Origin: UMGS946 sp048421225
Lineage (GTDB): Bacteria; Bacillota; Clostridia; Christensenellales; CAG-138
Direction of reading: 5' to 3'
Assembly: GCA_048421225.1 (NCBI GenBank)
Contig: DBFNRV010000006.1
Coordinates: forward strand, 1 to 35,322
Length of the DNA: 35,322 nt
In this document: positions 16,355 through 24,879 of the stretch, one piece after another
Layout of the letters: each line of letters begins with the position of its first letter
How positions within the stretch are numbered: position 1 is the first letter of the stretch
Notes under the pieces: model-generated
The model's input: only the letters and a program-made list of their open reading frames with translations
Database searches by the model: none
Told to the model about the DNA's origin: nothing
Position numbers and translations under genes: made by a program

Positions 16355-19300
16355 ACGGGATTTTAGGCAAGGATATGGGAAGACACCTGGGATTGGAGAG
16401 CGCTAAGCTTTATAAAGGCCGGCGCAGCCTCCAACTCGTCTTTGCATCGGACAGGCTGTTAACCACATCCCAGGTAGCGAGGGTAAAATCAAAGCTGTCG
16501 GAAGCAGTTCATTCATGTACGGGTGAATATCTGGACCTTGATTTGACGGTAAGGTTCCCATTCGCCAGAAAACAACTTTGCGGAGATCCGGAAGCGGCTA
16601 AGGTGATAATGGAGACATGGTGCGATCTGCTGCCAATGCTTAGCCCAATTATAAGGCGGTCCAAGCTTTCGGAAACCGATGGAATGCTCACCCTGTATGT
16701 GCCGGCCGCCGCTGCGGAGATCATAACGGGGACGGAGAATGAGCAGTTAATGAGGGCGGTCTTGAGGGATAACTTTGGAATTGAGGATGCACTTTTTATC
16801 TGCCCGGATTCCGCCATATCGATGCCAAGTTCCAAAAGGCCAGAGCTAGGCGTAGTTCCAGTACAACGTAAAAATAAGGCCGCAAATAAAACAGATGAGA
16901 AGGAAGTTATATTCGGACGCGCTATCAAATCAAAACCAGTATTGATGTCCGACGTAGGGGAGGATTCAGGACGTATCACTGTTAAGGGAAGCATATTTTC
17001 AATGGAGGAAAAAACAAGGAAAAACGGCGGATGTATTCTCCTGCTTAGCGTAACCGATAAAACAAACACGTTACCCGTTAAATTATTCCTTGGGGATGAG
17101 GATGAAAAGACTATTGCCGACAAGCTGAGGGAATGTAAAAAGCGAGGTGATGAGTTAATAATAAGGGGGGACTTCAGACAGGATGGATTTACCGGCGAGA
17201 TGGTCCTGATGCCCTACGATATAAACTGTACGCAGGCGGAGAAGCGGCAGGATAATTATCCTCAAAAGCGTGTAGAATTGCACCTTCATACAAGATTTTC
17301 GGCTATGGACGCCCTGCTAAAAGCGGAGGGCAGGGACAACGATGCGATTAATACGGCAAAAAGGTTTGGCCATCAGGCGGTAGCGATTACCGACCATGGG
17401 GTTGTCCATGGCTTTCCGTCGGCTGTCAGCGCTGCTAAAAGCGCGGGTATAAAGGCTATACTTGGCACTGAAGGCTATCTGATCAACGATGGATTTTGTA
17501 TTGACTTTGACAGCGAATTTGCGGCCGTTTCAATCTATACGGGCCGCAATGCCGATTCATCGGGAGAAATCAACGTTAGTTCGATTAAATTCACTGCGGG
17601 CAGGATAATTGACAGGTTTAATATATCGACAAAATATACGGAGCCATCCAAGTTTGATATTGACGCTATAAACAGCGGCGCCGCAATGGAATCAAACCCC
17701 GAGCTGGAGCGTATATTTGCCGATCTTATGGCCTTTTTAGGTGATAGCACCCTGGTCGTTGGGTCAAGGGCCGAATTGGTAAAGATGTGCGGCCTGGCCC
17801 GCCGCTTTAACGCAAGCTTAAAAGACCGTTTTATAGACGTCGGAATGCTTACCTGCTATCTGCACCGTGAGTTAAACGATTATGGGCTTGAGGCGGCATC
17901 GGCGCTGTTTGGCGTTGATGCTGAGAAGCCGCGTGCGGAAACGATTTTTCAGGTATTTGCTGGACTTATGAATGAAATGCATAAGTCGGGGATGGACGCT
18001 ATACCGATGTGCGTTGGATTTGAGGCAGGACATGAAAAAGGGCATGGTCACCATGCCAGCCACATTATACTTCTTGCAAAAAATCGTGAGGGCCTAAAAA
18101 ACCTCTATAAGCTCGTTTCATATTCGCATATGGAGCATTTTAAAGGGGTTCCAAGAATTCCAAGGAGCCTGCTTTGCATTCACAGAAAGGGTTTGATAAT
18201 AGGTTCCGCATGTGAAGCTGGGGAGCTGTTCAGGGCTTTGCTAAACGGCTTTGGACAGGAGGAAGTTGAACGGATTGCAAAGTTTTATGATTATCTTGAG
18301 ATTCAGCCCGTGGGAAACAATGATTTTTTGAGGCGCGAAGGCAGGGTAAAAACGGTGGAGGATCTGCGAGATTTTAATAGAAGGATTGTTGAACTTGGGG
18401 AAAAATTAAACATACCTGTTGTGGCAACAGGCGATGTGCATTTTCTAAATCCGGAGGACGCTCTTTTCAGAGCGATTTTAATGAACTCTAAGGGTTTTGA
18501 AGACGCGTTTCAGCAGGCGCCCCTGTATTTTAAGACAACGGATGAAATGATGGAGGAGTTTGCTTACCTTGGTAATGAAAAGGCCTTTGAGGTTGTCATA
18601 AAAAACACAAACATGATAGCTGACATGTGCGAATCAATGACGCCGTTTCCGGATGATAAGCGGACTTATGCACCCGCGTTTGAGGGCGCGGATGATGAGC
18701 TTAAAAACATGGCGTTTGACACCGCTCACTCGGTCTATGGGGATACGTTACCCGAGGTAGTACAAAAAAGGCTTGATAAGGAGCTTTCGTCGATAATCAG
18801 CAATGGCTATGCGTCATTGTACCTGATGGCTCAAAGGCTGGTTAAGAAGTCGCTTGACGACGGATACCTTGTGGGTTCAAGGGGATCTGTCGGGTCGTCG
18901 TTTGTGGCGACCGTAGCGGGTATAACGGAGGTCAATCCACTGCCGCCGCATTACGTATGCCCAGAATGCAAAACTACGATATTTGATGTGGATGCCGCGT
19001 CGTCAAGATGCGGAGTTGACATGCCGGATATTCAATGCCCAAATTGTACAGCGTTAATGAACAAGTTAGGGTACGATATACCATTTGAGGTGTTTCTGGG
19101 TTTCAAAGGAGATAAAACGCCAGATATAGACCTTAACTTTTCAGGCGACTACCAATCTATTGCGCACGCCTATACAGAGGAGATGTTTGGAGTTGGACAT
19201 GCGTTTAAAGCAGGCACCATATCAGCGGTTCAGCAGAAGACCGCGTTTGGATATGTGAAAAAATACTGTGAGGACAGGGAAGTGAGCATATCAAAGGCCG

Positions 19301-20541
19301 AGGCGGAGCGGCTTGCATCGGGATGCGCCGGCGTTAAGCGGACGACTGGACAGCATCCGGGCGGGATCGTAATAGTTCCTGAAGATATGGAGATATTCGA
19401 CTTTACCCCAGTTCAGTTCCCTGCTGATAAAAGTGAAAAGAACATTACAATTACGCATTTTGACTTTCATGCCATGGATGATAAGCTGGTTAAACTGGAC
19501 ATCCTTGGACACGATGATCCAACGGCGCTGAGGATGCTGCATGACATTACGGGACTTGACCCGCGTACAATACCGCTGGATGATCCTGAAACTATGCGCA
19601 TATTTTCATCCTCCGATCCGCTTGGAATATCGCTCGACGATATAAACTGCGATGTGGGGAGCATCGGTATACCAGAGTTTGGAACCGCGTTTGTACGTCA
19701 GATGCTGATGGATACAAGACCTACCACGATGGAGGAGCTCGTCAGGATTTCGGGGCTTTCACATGGAGAAAGCGTATGGGTTGGCAACGCAAGGGATCTT
19801 GTTCTTGATGGAACGGCGACCCTCTCCGAGGTAATATGTACCCGCGATGATATTATGAATTATCTGCTAGCCCACGGCGGTGAACCGTCGATGGCATTTA
19901 AGATAATGGAAAGCGTGAGAAAGGGCAAGGGACTCACGGCTGATATGGAAGCATGGATGAACAATATTAAAATACCAAAATGGTTTATAGATTCATGCAA
20001 AAAGATAAAATACATGTTCCCTAGAGCGCATGCAGCGGCGTATGTTATGATGTCGTTTAGAGTAGCATATTATAAAGTACATTATCCAAAGGCATATTAT
20101 ACCGTATATTATACCGTTAGAGCGGATGCTTTTGATATAATTGAGGCTTCAGTGCCTATGGAGGCCCTTCTTAAGCGGATACGCGCTATATCCAATGCAG
20201 GCGATAAGGCAAGCGAGAAGGATAAGGGCCTTCTTACAATACTTGAGGTAGTGTACGAGATGCGCCTTAGGGGAATAGAACTGCTTGGCTTGGATCTTTA
20301 TAAATCCGACGCAACGAGGTTTAAATTGGAGGAGGAAGGCATCCGACCCCCGTTTACCTCCCTTGCCGGAGTCGGAGATGTGGCGGCTATCATGATTGCA
20401 AAGGCTGCTTCGGAGAGCAAGTTTACATCAATAAAAGATTTTAAGGATAGGGCTAAGGTAAGTAATACTGTCCTTGATATGTTCAAATCCATTGGATTGC
20501 TTGAAGGCTTGTCTGAGACGGATCAGCTGAGCATGTTTTGA
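16345..20541 (+). CDS. polC: DNA polymerase III PolC, with apparently inactive exonuclease domain
   Basis: Replicative polymerase of low-GC Gram-positives, 1398 residues (usual 1430-1440). Order: N-terminal region and OB fold (about 215-305), PHP domain first part (HLHTRFSAMDA), exonuclease-like insert (about 385-545), PHP second part (GHHASHIILLAKN), palm with LVGSRGSVGSSF, zinc-binding cysteines (CPEC, CPNC), catalytic PDIDLNFSGDY, and C-terminus ending QLSMF. The polymerase looks intact. The exonuclease insert aligns along its length with B. subtilis PolC as I recall that sequence, but only the Exo I D-x-E (D389, E391) can be matched. The ExoII aspartate position is L478, and the ExoIII histidine and aspartate positions are P529 and I534. 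Proofreading in cis is therefore doubtful. Confidence 0.97.
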   Translation: MDINGILGKDMGRHLGLESAKLYKGRRSLQLVFASDRLLTTSQVARVKSKLSEAVHSCTGEYLDLDLTVRFPFARKQLCGDPEAAKVIMETWCDLLPMLSPIIRRSKLSETDGMLTLYVPAAAAEIITGTENEQLMRAVLRDNFGIEDALFICPDSAISMPSSKRPELGVVPVQRKNKAANKTDEKEVIFGRAIKSKPVLMSDVGEDSGRITVKGSIFSMEEKTRKNGGCILLLSVTDKTNTLPVKLFLGDEDEKTIADKLRECKKRGDELIIRGDFRQDGFTGEMVLMPYDINCTQAEKRQDNYPQKRVELHLHTRFSAMDALLKAEGRDNDAINTAKRFGHQAVAITDHGVVHGFPSAVSAAKSAGIKAILGTEGYLINDGFCIDFDSEFAAVSIYTGRNADSSGEINVSSIKFTAGRIIDRFNISTKYTEPSKFDIDAINSGAAMESNPELERIFADLMAFLGDSTLVVGSRAELVKMCGLARRFNASLKDRFIDVGMLTCYLHRELNDYGLEAASALFGVDAEKPRAETIFQVFAGLMNEMHKSGMDAIPMCVGFEAGHEKGHGHHASHIILLAKNREGLKNLYKLVSYSHMEHFKGVPRIPRSLLCIHRKGLIIGSACEAGELFRALLNGFGQEEVERIAKFYDYLEIQPVGNNDFLRREGRVKTVEDLRDFNRRIVELGEKLNIPVVATGDVHFLNPEDALFRAILMNSKGFEDAFQQAPLYFKTTDEMMEEFAYLGNEKAFEVVIKNTNMIADMCESMTPFPDDKRTYAPAFEGADDELKNMAFDTAHSVYGDTLPEVVQKRLDKELSSIISNGYASLYLMAQRLVKKSLDDGYLVGSRGSVGSSFVATVAGITEVNPLPPHYVCPECKTTIFDVDAASSRCGVDMPDIQCPNCTALMNKLGYDIPFEVFLGFKGDKTPDIDLNFSGDYQSIAHAYTEEMFGVGHAFKAGTISAVQQKTAFGYVKKYCEDREVSISKAEAERLASGCAGVKRTTGQHPGGIVIVPEDMEIFDFTPVQFPADKSEKNITITHFDFHAMDDKLVKLDILGHDDPTALRMLHDITGLDPRTIPLDDPETMRIFSSSDPLGISLDDINCDVGSIGIPEFGTAFVRQMLMDTRPTTMEELVRISGLSHGESVWVGNARDLVLDGTATLSEVICTRDDIMNYLLAHGGEPSMAFKIMESVRKGKGLTADMEAWMNNIKIPKWFIDSCKKIKYMFPRAHAAAYVMMSFRVAYYKVHYPKAYYTVYYTVRADAFDIIEASVPMEALLKRIRAISNAGDKASEKDKGLLTILEVVYEMRLRGIELLGLDLYKSDATRFKLEEEGIRPPFTSLAGVGDVAAIMIAKAASESKFTSIKDFKDRAKVSNTVLDMFKSIGLLEGLSETDQLSMF

Positions 20542-20561
20542 TGCTAAAACGGGAGGCGTAA

Positions 20562-20678
20562 ATGAACTGCCCAACCGTAATAGCGGACATTGAGAAAAGA
20601 CGTCTCCTGTCGCAGGATAAAAGCGACGGGAGACTAATTGTATGGGGAATCTCTTTGGAGACTCAGTTCAAAAGCTAA
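20562..20678 (+). CDS. possible 38-residue small protein after polC
   Basis: ATG at 20562 stands six bases after GGGAGG (20551-20556), as good a ribosome site as any in the window, and the frame runs 38 codons to TAA (MNCPTVIADI to ETQFKS). I recognise no family. The coding stretch contains a 12-bp hairpin (20602-20634), so the sequence could instead be only a 3' untranslated terminator region. Confidence 0.35.
   Translation: MNCPTVIADIEKRRLLSQDKSDGRLIVWGISLETQFKS
20602..20634 (-). terminator. strong hairpin between convergent polC and sigK
   Basis: GTCTCCTGTCGC (20602-20613) pairs with GCGACGGGAGAC (20623-20634), 12 bp with one wobble. On the minus strand it is followed by GTCTTTTCTC, a fair T-rich tail for ending sigK. 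On the plus strand there is no T run. Confidence 0.5.
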
Positions 20679-20721
20679 GCCTCTTGCTTTAATTATAGAA
20701 ACAAGTAGTACTGTATATCAG

Positions 20722-21417
20722 TTATACGACATGGCTGTCCAGCGCCTTTTTTAGCTTTGATATCGCTTTGGACTCAATCCTGCTTACATACGATCTTGAT
20801 ATGCCAAGTAGTGAAGCTATTTCTCGCTGCGGCATGTTTTTATTTCCTAATAGGCCATATCTAAGCTCAAGAACAATACGCTCGCGCTCAGTCAACGATT
20901 GTGTCATGGCCTTTCTTAACTGTTCTGCGGCCAGTGACAGCTCTACTTTGCTTTGAACGGAATCAGGATCCGAGCCGAGTGTCTCGCCTATTGATATCTC
21001 GTTTCCGTCTCGGTCGGTCCCCACTGGATCATTAAGCGAAAGATCGTTAGCTGATTTTTTTTCCGCCCTAATGGACATCAATATTTCATTCTCTATACAC
21101 CTCGCGGCATATGTTGCAAGCGCCGTTCCCTTTTTATCGTTAAACGTTGATACAGCTTTTATCAAGCCAATGGTACCAATAGATATCAAATCATCCGTTT
21201 CCCTGGTGCTTGTAGCATATTTTTTTGCAATATGCGCCACAAGCCGAAGGTTGTGTTCAATAAGCTTGGAGCGCGCTGCTTCATCACCGTCTGCGCATAA
21301 GGCCAGATACTTTTCTTCGTCGGCTGGGCTCAACGGTTCGGGAAACGATCCGGAATTGTTGACATACCCAACCAGAAACAGCAGCTCATGTGCGGCTTGA
21401 ATTAAAAACTGATACAT
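20722..21417 (-). CDS. sigK: RNA polymerase sporulation sigma factor sigma-K
   Basis: Late mother-cell sigma factor. The 231-residue protein has the SigK-type hydrophobic N-terminal pro-sequence ending FLVGYVNNSGSFPEPLSP. It then has region 2 (NLRLVAHIAKKY, DDLISIGTIGLIKAV, YAARCIENEIL), the SigK-like NDPVGTDRDGNEIS linker, and region 4 with the helix-turn-helix REIASLLGISRSYVSRIE. SigK is chosen over SigE because of the pro-sequence and the ISRSYVSRIE helix. AGGAGG lies 8 bases upstream of the ATG. The gene is continuous, with no skin-type element between the regions. No SpoIVFB candidate is next to it. Confidence 0.9.
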   Translation of the reverse strand: MYQFLIQAAHELLFLVGYVNNSGSFPEPLSPADEEKYLALCADGDEAARSKLIEHNLRLVAHIAKKYATSTRETDDLISIGTIGLIKAVSTFNDKKGTALATYAARCIENEILMSIRAEKKSANDLSLNDPVGTDRDGNEISIGETLGSDPDSVQSKVELSLAAEQLRKAMTQSLTERERIVLELRYGLLGNKNMPQREIASLLGISRSYVSRIESKAISKLKKALDSHVV

Positions 21418-21515
21418 GTTTGATATACCTCCTGATAGACATCGGGCATCTTATGTATGAGTATGCCAAACAACGTCATATGTTGTATGTCCAATCCAAT
21501 GACTTGAATTTTGCA

Positions 21516-21543
21516 TAAAACAAAAAAGCGGCTAACGCCGCTT
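21516..21543 (-). terminator. rho-independent terminator of htrA
   Basis: On the minus strand AAGCGGC (21543-21537), loop GTTA, GCCGCTT (21532-21526), followed by TTTTTGTTTT. Classical form, about 80 bases past the htrA stop. Confidence 0.85.
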
Positions 21544-21621
21544 CTTTGTGATGCCGTGTTTGGGGAGTCACAACATCAAGGATGGTTGGGGGTATGTCAT
21601 CACCTAATAGGTGTAATGACT

Positions 21622-23097
21622 TTAGTTTGAGGAGGTGCGTTCACCTAAGGTTACAGTCAGGTCAACTTTCTCGTTGCCCCTCTGTACGGTTATTATTACC
21701 GTATCCCCGGCATTGTATTCCATGAGAAGGGAATTTATATCATCTTTAGATGTTATTTCGGTTCCTCCAATGGATAAAATTATATCGTTCACCTGCATTC
21801 CCGCAGCTGCGGCTGCACCGCCTTCTTCTACGCTCATAACCTGAACCCTGTTTTCATATTGCTGAGACTGACCGAAGAAGAAGTTGTATGGATTTTGCTG
21901 ACCGCCGTAGCCTATCACAATATCCTGCAGGGATACTCCCAGATATGGCCTTCCGCTAACATATCCCTGGCCAATTAGATCGTTTATGACGGACTTTGCA
22001 GTATCTATAGGTATGGCAAACCCCAAACCTTCAACTTCAATGCCCATACTCTTTGCATTGACCACGCCGATGAGCTCGCCGTTTGTATTAAACAGTCCTC
22101 CGCCGGAATTCCCAGGGTTAATGGCCGCGTTGGTCTGTATCAGGTTCATGGTATGTCCGTCTATTGTAACCTCCCTGTTTACACCGCTAATGATTCCGTC
22201 GGTTACGGTGCTCATGAGAGTGCCGAGAGGATTGCCTATCGCCAAAACGGTTTCACCTATATTGATATTAGCTGAATTACCCAGGGTGGCGGCATCCAAT
22301 CCCGTTGCCTCGATTTTCAAAACGGCAAGGTCTGTCTGTGAATCGCTCCCTACCAGGGTTGCGTCATACCTGGTGCCATCTTGGGTATAAACAGCGACGT
22401 TTTTATAACCCGATATAACATGATAGTTGGTTACAATGTACCCATCCTCTGTTATAATCACGCCGGAACCGCTGCCCGACTCGGTTTCAATTCCCACTAC
22501 ACTTTTGATGCAATCGTCCGCAAGCTCGGTTAAATTGTTGTAGATCACATTGTCACTGCTATAATTAAGGTTTATATTTCCGCTTGGGGACGGCGTATTG
22601 GTTGCAGACATTTGCTGGCCTTGATTCTGCGCCCCTCCCTGTGTAATATAATACGTAAGTCCGGCTCCTATGCCGCCGGCAAACAGTGCTATTGCCATCA
22701 TACATGCTATAAGTGCCCCAAATGGAACACTTCGCTTATTCTTAACCTTGGACCGCTTTGAATCCACATGATCCGTAGCGTTGTTATTGTTATCTGGTAT
22801 ATCGTGTTGAATTTGGCAGGCGAATGTGTTATGCTCCTGGTCAGCTTCGCTGAAGGGTTCACACACTGTATCTGAATCGTCGTATTTCCTGCTTGAGACG
22901 TCCGGATTTACCACAGGCTCAGAAGCCGCATCCGCATCCTCATGCGTCTGACTGCTGTCGCTTGCAACGGTGCCGCTGGCGTTAGCTGTCCCGCAGTCGT
23001 CGGCCTCCTTGCGGCAATTTAGTTGTTCACCCATTTCGTCCTTTGGGGAGCCTGACTGTGCGTTTCCTATTTCATCATCAAAACGTTCCGTATTCAT
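21622..23097 (-). CDS. htrA: membrane-anchored HtrA/DegP-type serine protease with PDZ domain
   Basis: Extracytoplasmic quality-control protease. With the ATG at 23097 (AAAGGAGC just upstream) it has 491 residues. A longer frame upstream runs through a terminator hairpin and is not used. Residues 1-120 form an acidic cytoplasmic tail with four cysteines (C28, C35, C79, C94). A membrane segment spans about 126-150. A trypsin-like domain has the triad H226 (TNYHVI), D256 (TDLAVL) and S331 (GNSGGG). One PDZ domain lies at about 390-485. The long acidic tail is larger than in Bacillus HtrA. A terminator follows at 21516-21543. Confidence 0.93.
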   Translation of the reverse strand: MNTERFDDEIGNAQSGSPKDEMGEQLNCRKEADDCGTANASGTVASDSSQTHEDADAASEPVVNPDVSSRKYDDSDTVCEPFSEADQEHNTFACQIQHDIPDNNNNATDHVDSKRSKVKNKRSVPFGALIACMMAIALFAGGIGAGLTYYITQGGAQNQGQQMSATNTPSPSGNINLNYSSDNVIYNNLTELADDCIKSVVGIETESGSGSGVIITEDGYIVTNYHVISGYKNVAVYTQDGTRYDATLVGSDSQTDLAVLKIEATGLDAATLGNSANINIGETVLAIGNPLGTLMSTVTDGIISGVNREVTIDGHTMNLIQTNAAINPGNSGGGLFNTNGELIGVVNAKSMGIEVEGLGFAIPIDTAKSVINDLIGQGYVSGRPYLGVSLQDIVIGYGGQQNPYNFFFGQSQQYENRVQVMSVEEGGAAAAAGMQVNDIILSIGGTEITSKDDINSLLMEYNAGDTVIITVQRGNEKVDLTVTLGERTSSN

Positions 23098-23178
23098 AAT
23101 TTTTGCTCCTTTCATCTTGATGACTAAAGTATAAGCAATAAATGTGGTCGGCACATTACTAAAAAAGAACACCTTTTT

Positions 23179-23192
23179 GTACAATCTTGTAC
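23179..23192. promoter_or_regulatory. palindrome upstream of htrA, operator-like
   Basis: GTACAA-TC-TTGTAC is a perfect inverted repeat 82 bases ahead of the htrA ATG. It could be the site of a dimeric regulator. No known consensus (for example CtsR or CssR) is recognised, and I cannot place a firm promoter next to it. Confidence 0.35.
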
Positions 23193-23223
23193 GAATTTTG
23201 AACGGATATACCACTTGAACTAC

Positions 23224-23265
23224 GATAATAAAGAAGGGCGGAAAGCTTTCCACCCTTCTTTATTA
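23224..23265 (-). terminator. terminator of the aminotransferase gene
   Basis: Two 21-base arms meet at AAAG/CTTT and pair at 20 of 21 positions (mismatch 23238/23251). The outer part is A/T-rich, giving a T-rich tail on either strand. It lies 56 bases past the minus-strand aminotransferase stop, and could act in both directions. Confidence 0.75.
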
Positions 23266-23320
23266 TATTCAGTATCCGTGTGCGCATTATCCGTTGAGGC
23301 TGTTTTAATCAACCACTTTA

Positions 23321-24601
23321 TCAATACATTCCCAGCATTTTTTCGACGGCAGCCAGCTTAAGGCAGGTGCATAGCACGCGCATTGCAAGCCTGAGTTCGT
23401 GTTCTGGAGGATAGCTCGGAGCTATTCTTAAATTGCTGTCGTTTGGATCAATTCCATTTGGAAACGTAGCCCCAGCCTCGGTCATAACTACTCCCGCTTG
23501 GGTGCATAGCTGGTGCGTACGTTTTGCGCATCCGTTCATGGTGTTTAAACTAACGAAATAGCCTCCCTTGGGCTCATGCCAGCGGGCGAAGCCAAAGGGC
23601 GCTATTTCATTAGCTAAAAAGCTCAGTACAATGTCAAACTTCGGCTTTAATATTGCGGCGTGCTTCTCCATATGTTTAATAGCGCCGGCCTTATCCTTTA
23701 AAAAGCGAACATGCCGATACTGGTTTACTTTATCAGAACTTATTGATTGAACCGCGATAAGCTTCTTCATGTATTCCATATTAGCTTCGCTGCATGCAAA
23801 GCAGGCTACGCCGGCGCCAGGGAAAGTAACCTTTGAGGTGGAACAAAACTCGAACACCATATCGGGATTGCCGCAGCGCTCACATTCGTCCAAAATGTTT
23901 GCAAAGGAAACGAATTCGCTGTCAAATTCATGTATACAGTAAGCGTTATCCCACATCACAGTAAAATCATCAGCCGCAGGCCGCAATGAGGCGATTCTGC
24001 GGATCGTTTCGTCTGAATAAATTATTCCGTCTGGATTTGAAAATTTGGGAACACACCACATTCCCTTAACATTCTCATCCTTGATCAGTTTCTCAACAAT
24101 ATCCATGTCAGGCCCGCTTTCGGTCATGGGTACTGTTATCATTTCCATTCCAAATGATTTGCATATTGAAAAATGCCTGTCATACCCCGGTGAGGGGCAC
24201 AAGAACTTAACCCCGCTTAGCTTAGACCACGGCTGACTGCTGTGAAGCAGACCATGCGTATAAGCCTTTGCAATTATATCGTACATCAAAGTAAGGCTGG
24301 CATTGCCACCAACGAATACCTGTTCATACCTTACGCCCAAAATATCGGCAAAAAGCCTTCTACATGAAGGCAGCCCTTCAAGCGTGCCGTAATTGCGTAT
24401 ATCGATACCGTCGCAGAGGTACTCCTGACCGCTTATAGGGACGTCTACAAGTTCGGCGGATAGGTTAAGCTGCTCGGTGCTCGGCTTGCCTCTGGCCATA
24501 TTCAGTTTTAGACCCAGTGACTTGCAGTGTATAAACGCTATATGGGTGAGCCTATACATTCTCACCAGTTCATCATGGGTCATATCAGCTAAACGCTTCA
24601 T
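23321..24601 (-). CDS. aspartate aminotransferase, type Ic (PLP fold type I)
   Basis: PLP-dependent aminotransferase of the actinobacterial/clostridial aspartate aminotransferase group (Pfam Asp_aminotransf). Visible are LNMARGKPSTEQL near the N-terminus, the NYG and VGGNASL segments, the PSPGYDRHF stretch, WDNAYCIHEF with the cofactor aspartate, and STSKVTFPGAG with the Schiff-base lysine. ATG at 24601 follows AAGGA and gives 426 residues. An alternative GTG at 24649 sits one base from its Shine-Dalgarno and is less likely. The upstream side is occupied by an IS110 remnant, whose arrival may have changed this gene's promoter. Confidence 0.88.
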   Translation of the reverse strand: MKRLADMTHDELVRMYRLTHIAFIHCKSLGLKLNMARGKPSTEQLNLSAELVDVPISGQEYLCDGIDIRNYGTLEGLPSCRRLFADILGVRYEQVFVGGNASLTLMYDIIAKAYTHGLLHSSQPWSKLSGVKFLCPSPGYDRHFSICKSFGMEMITVPMTESGPDMDIVEKLIKDENVKGMWCVPKFSNPDGIIYSDETIRRIASLRPAADDFTVMWDNAYCIHEFDSEFVSFANILDECERCGNPDMVFEFCSTSKVTFPGAGVACFACSEANMEYMKKLIAVQSISSDKVNQYRHVRFLKDKAGAIKHMEKHAAILKPKFDIVLSFLANEIAPFGFARWHEPKGGYFVSLNTMNGCAKRTHQLCTQAGVVMTEAGATFPNGIDPNDSNLRIAPSYPPEHELRLAMRVLCTCLKLAAVEKMLGMY

Positions 24602-24662
24602 AAAATCCTTGTATGATATACACACGGCAGAAGCCGTATGTAACCACACACTCCTTTCAAAG

Positions 24663-24675
24663 ATTTTGCTATAGT
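24663..24675 (+). promoter_or_regulatory. extended -10 element at the IS110 left end
   Basis: TTTTGCTATAGT contains TGC-TATAGT (TATAGT at 24670-24675), an extended -10 form. No -35 box is found 16-18 bases upstream. In IS110 elements the excised circle is reported to create the full promoter by joining the right end (-35) to the left end (-10). This half-promoter fits that arrangement. Confidence 0.45.
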
Positions 24676-24676
24676 G

Positions 24677-24856
24677 GGGTAGGCGCTGTTAAAAGCCTAT
24701 AAAACCCGTAGTAAGGGCTACTCATAGGAGTTTGCCGCCACAGTTCTATCCCGATTGCTAATTGGTTGTATAAGCCGTCGAGCTATTTCGAGCAAGGCCG
24801 CATGGGTAGAACCAAGTGGAACACGACGCCGGAAATACCATATAAGAAGGTATTCC
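24677..24856 (+). ncRNA. structured 5' non-coding end of an IS110 element, candidate bridge RNA
   Basis: About 180 bases with no reading frame but heavy pairing, directly upstream of an IS110 transposase start. Stems: TAGGC 24680-24684 with GCCTA 24695-24699; ACTC/GAGT at 24720-24731; and a long-range stem GTTCTA(T)CCC 24743-24752 with GGGTAGAAC 24804-24812 enclosing a large internal loop. IS110-group elements encode a bridge (seek) RNA of about this length here, with two loops that pair with target and donor DNA. The identification rests on position and fold; I did not match it to a known RNA sequence. Confidence 0.55.
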
Positions 24857-24879
24857 TATAATGATTTATCCCGGCGTCG
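24824..24879 (+). promoter_or_regulatory. hairpin enclosing the transposase ribosome site and start codon
   Basis: CGACGCCGG (24824-24832) pairs perfectly with CCGGCGTCG (24871-24879). Inside, ATACC pairs with GGTAT and hides the AGAAGG Shine-Dalgarno (24845-24850). The ATG at 24861 lies in the same loop. It would damp translation of transposase from long transcripts. Confidence 0.55.

Noticed and set aside
23098..23253. 52-residue N-terminal extension of HtrA
   Set aside because: It would be translated from within the terminator hairpin region, and the ATG at 23097 has a strong Shine-Dalgarno.
24677..24860. T-box or other metabolite riboswitch upstream of the 24861 frame
   Set aside because: The GGGTAGAACCAAGTGG stretch recalls a T-box bulge, but the T-box core and a terminator are missing, and the downstream gene is an IS110 transposase, which explains a structured leader better.
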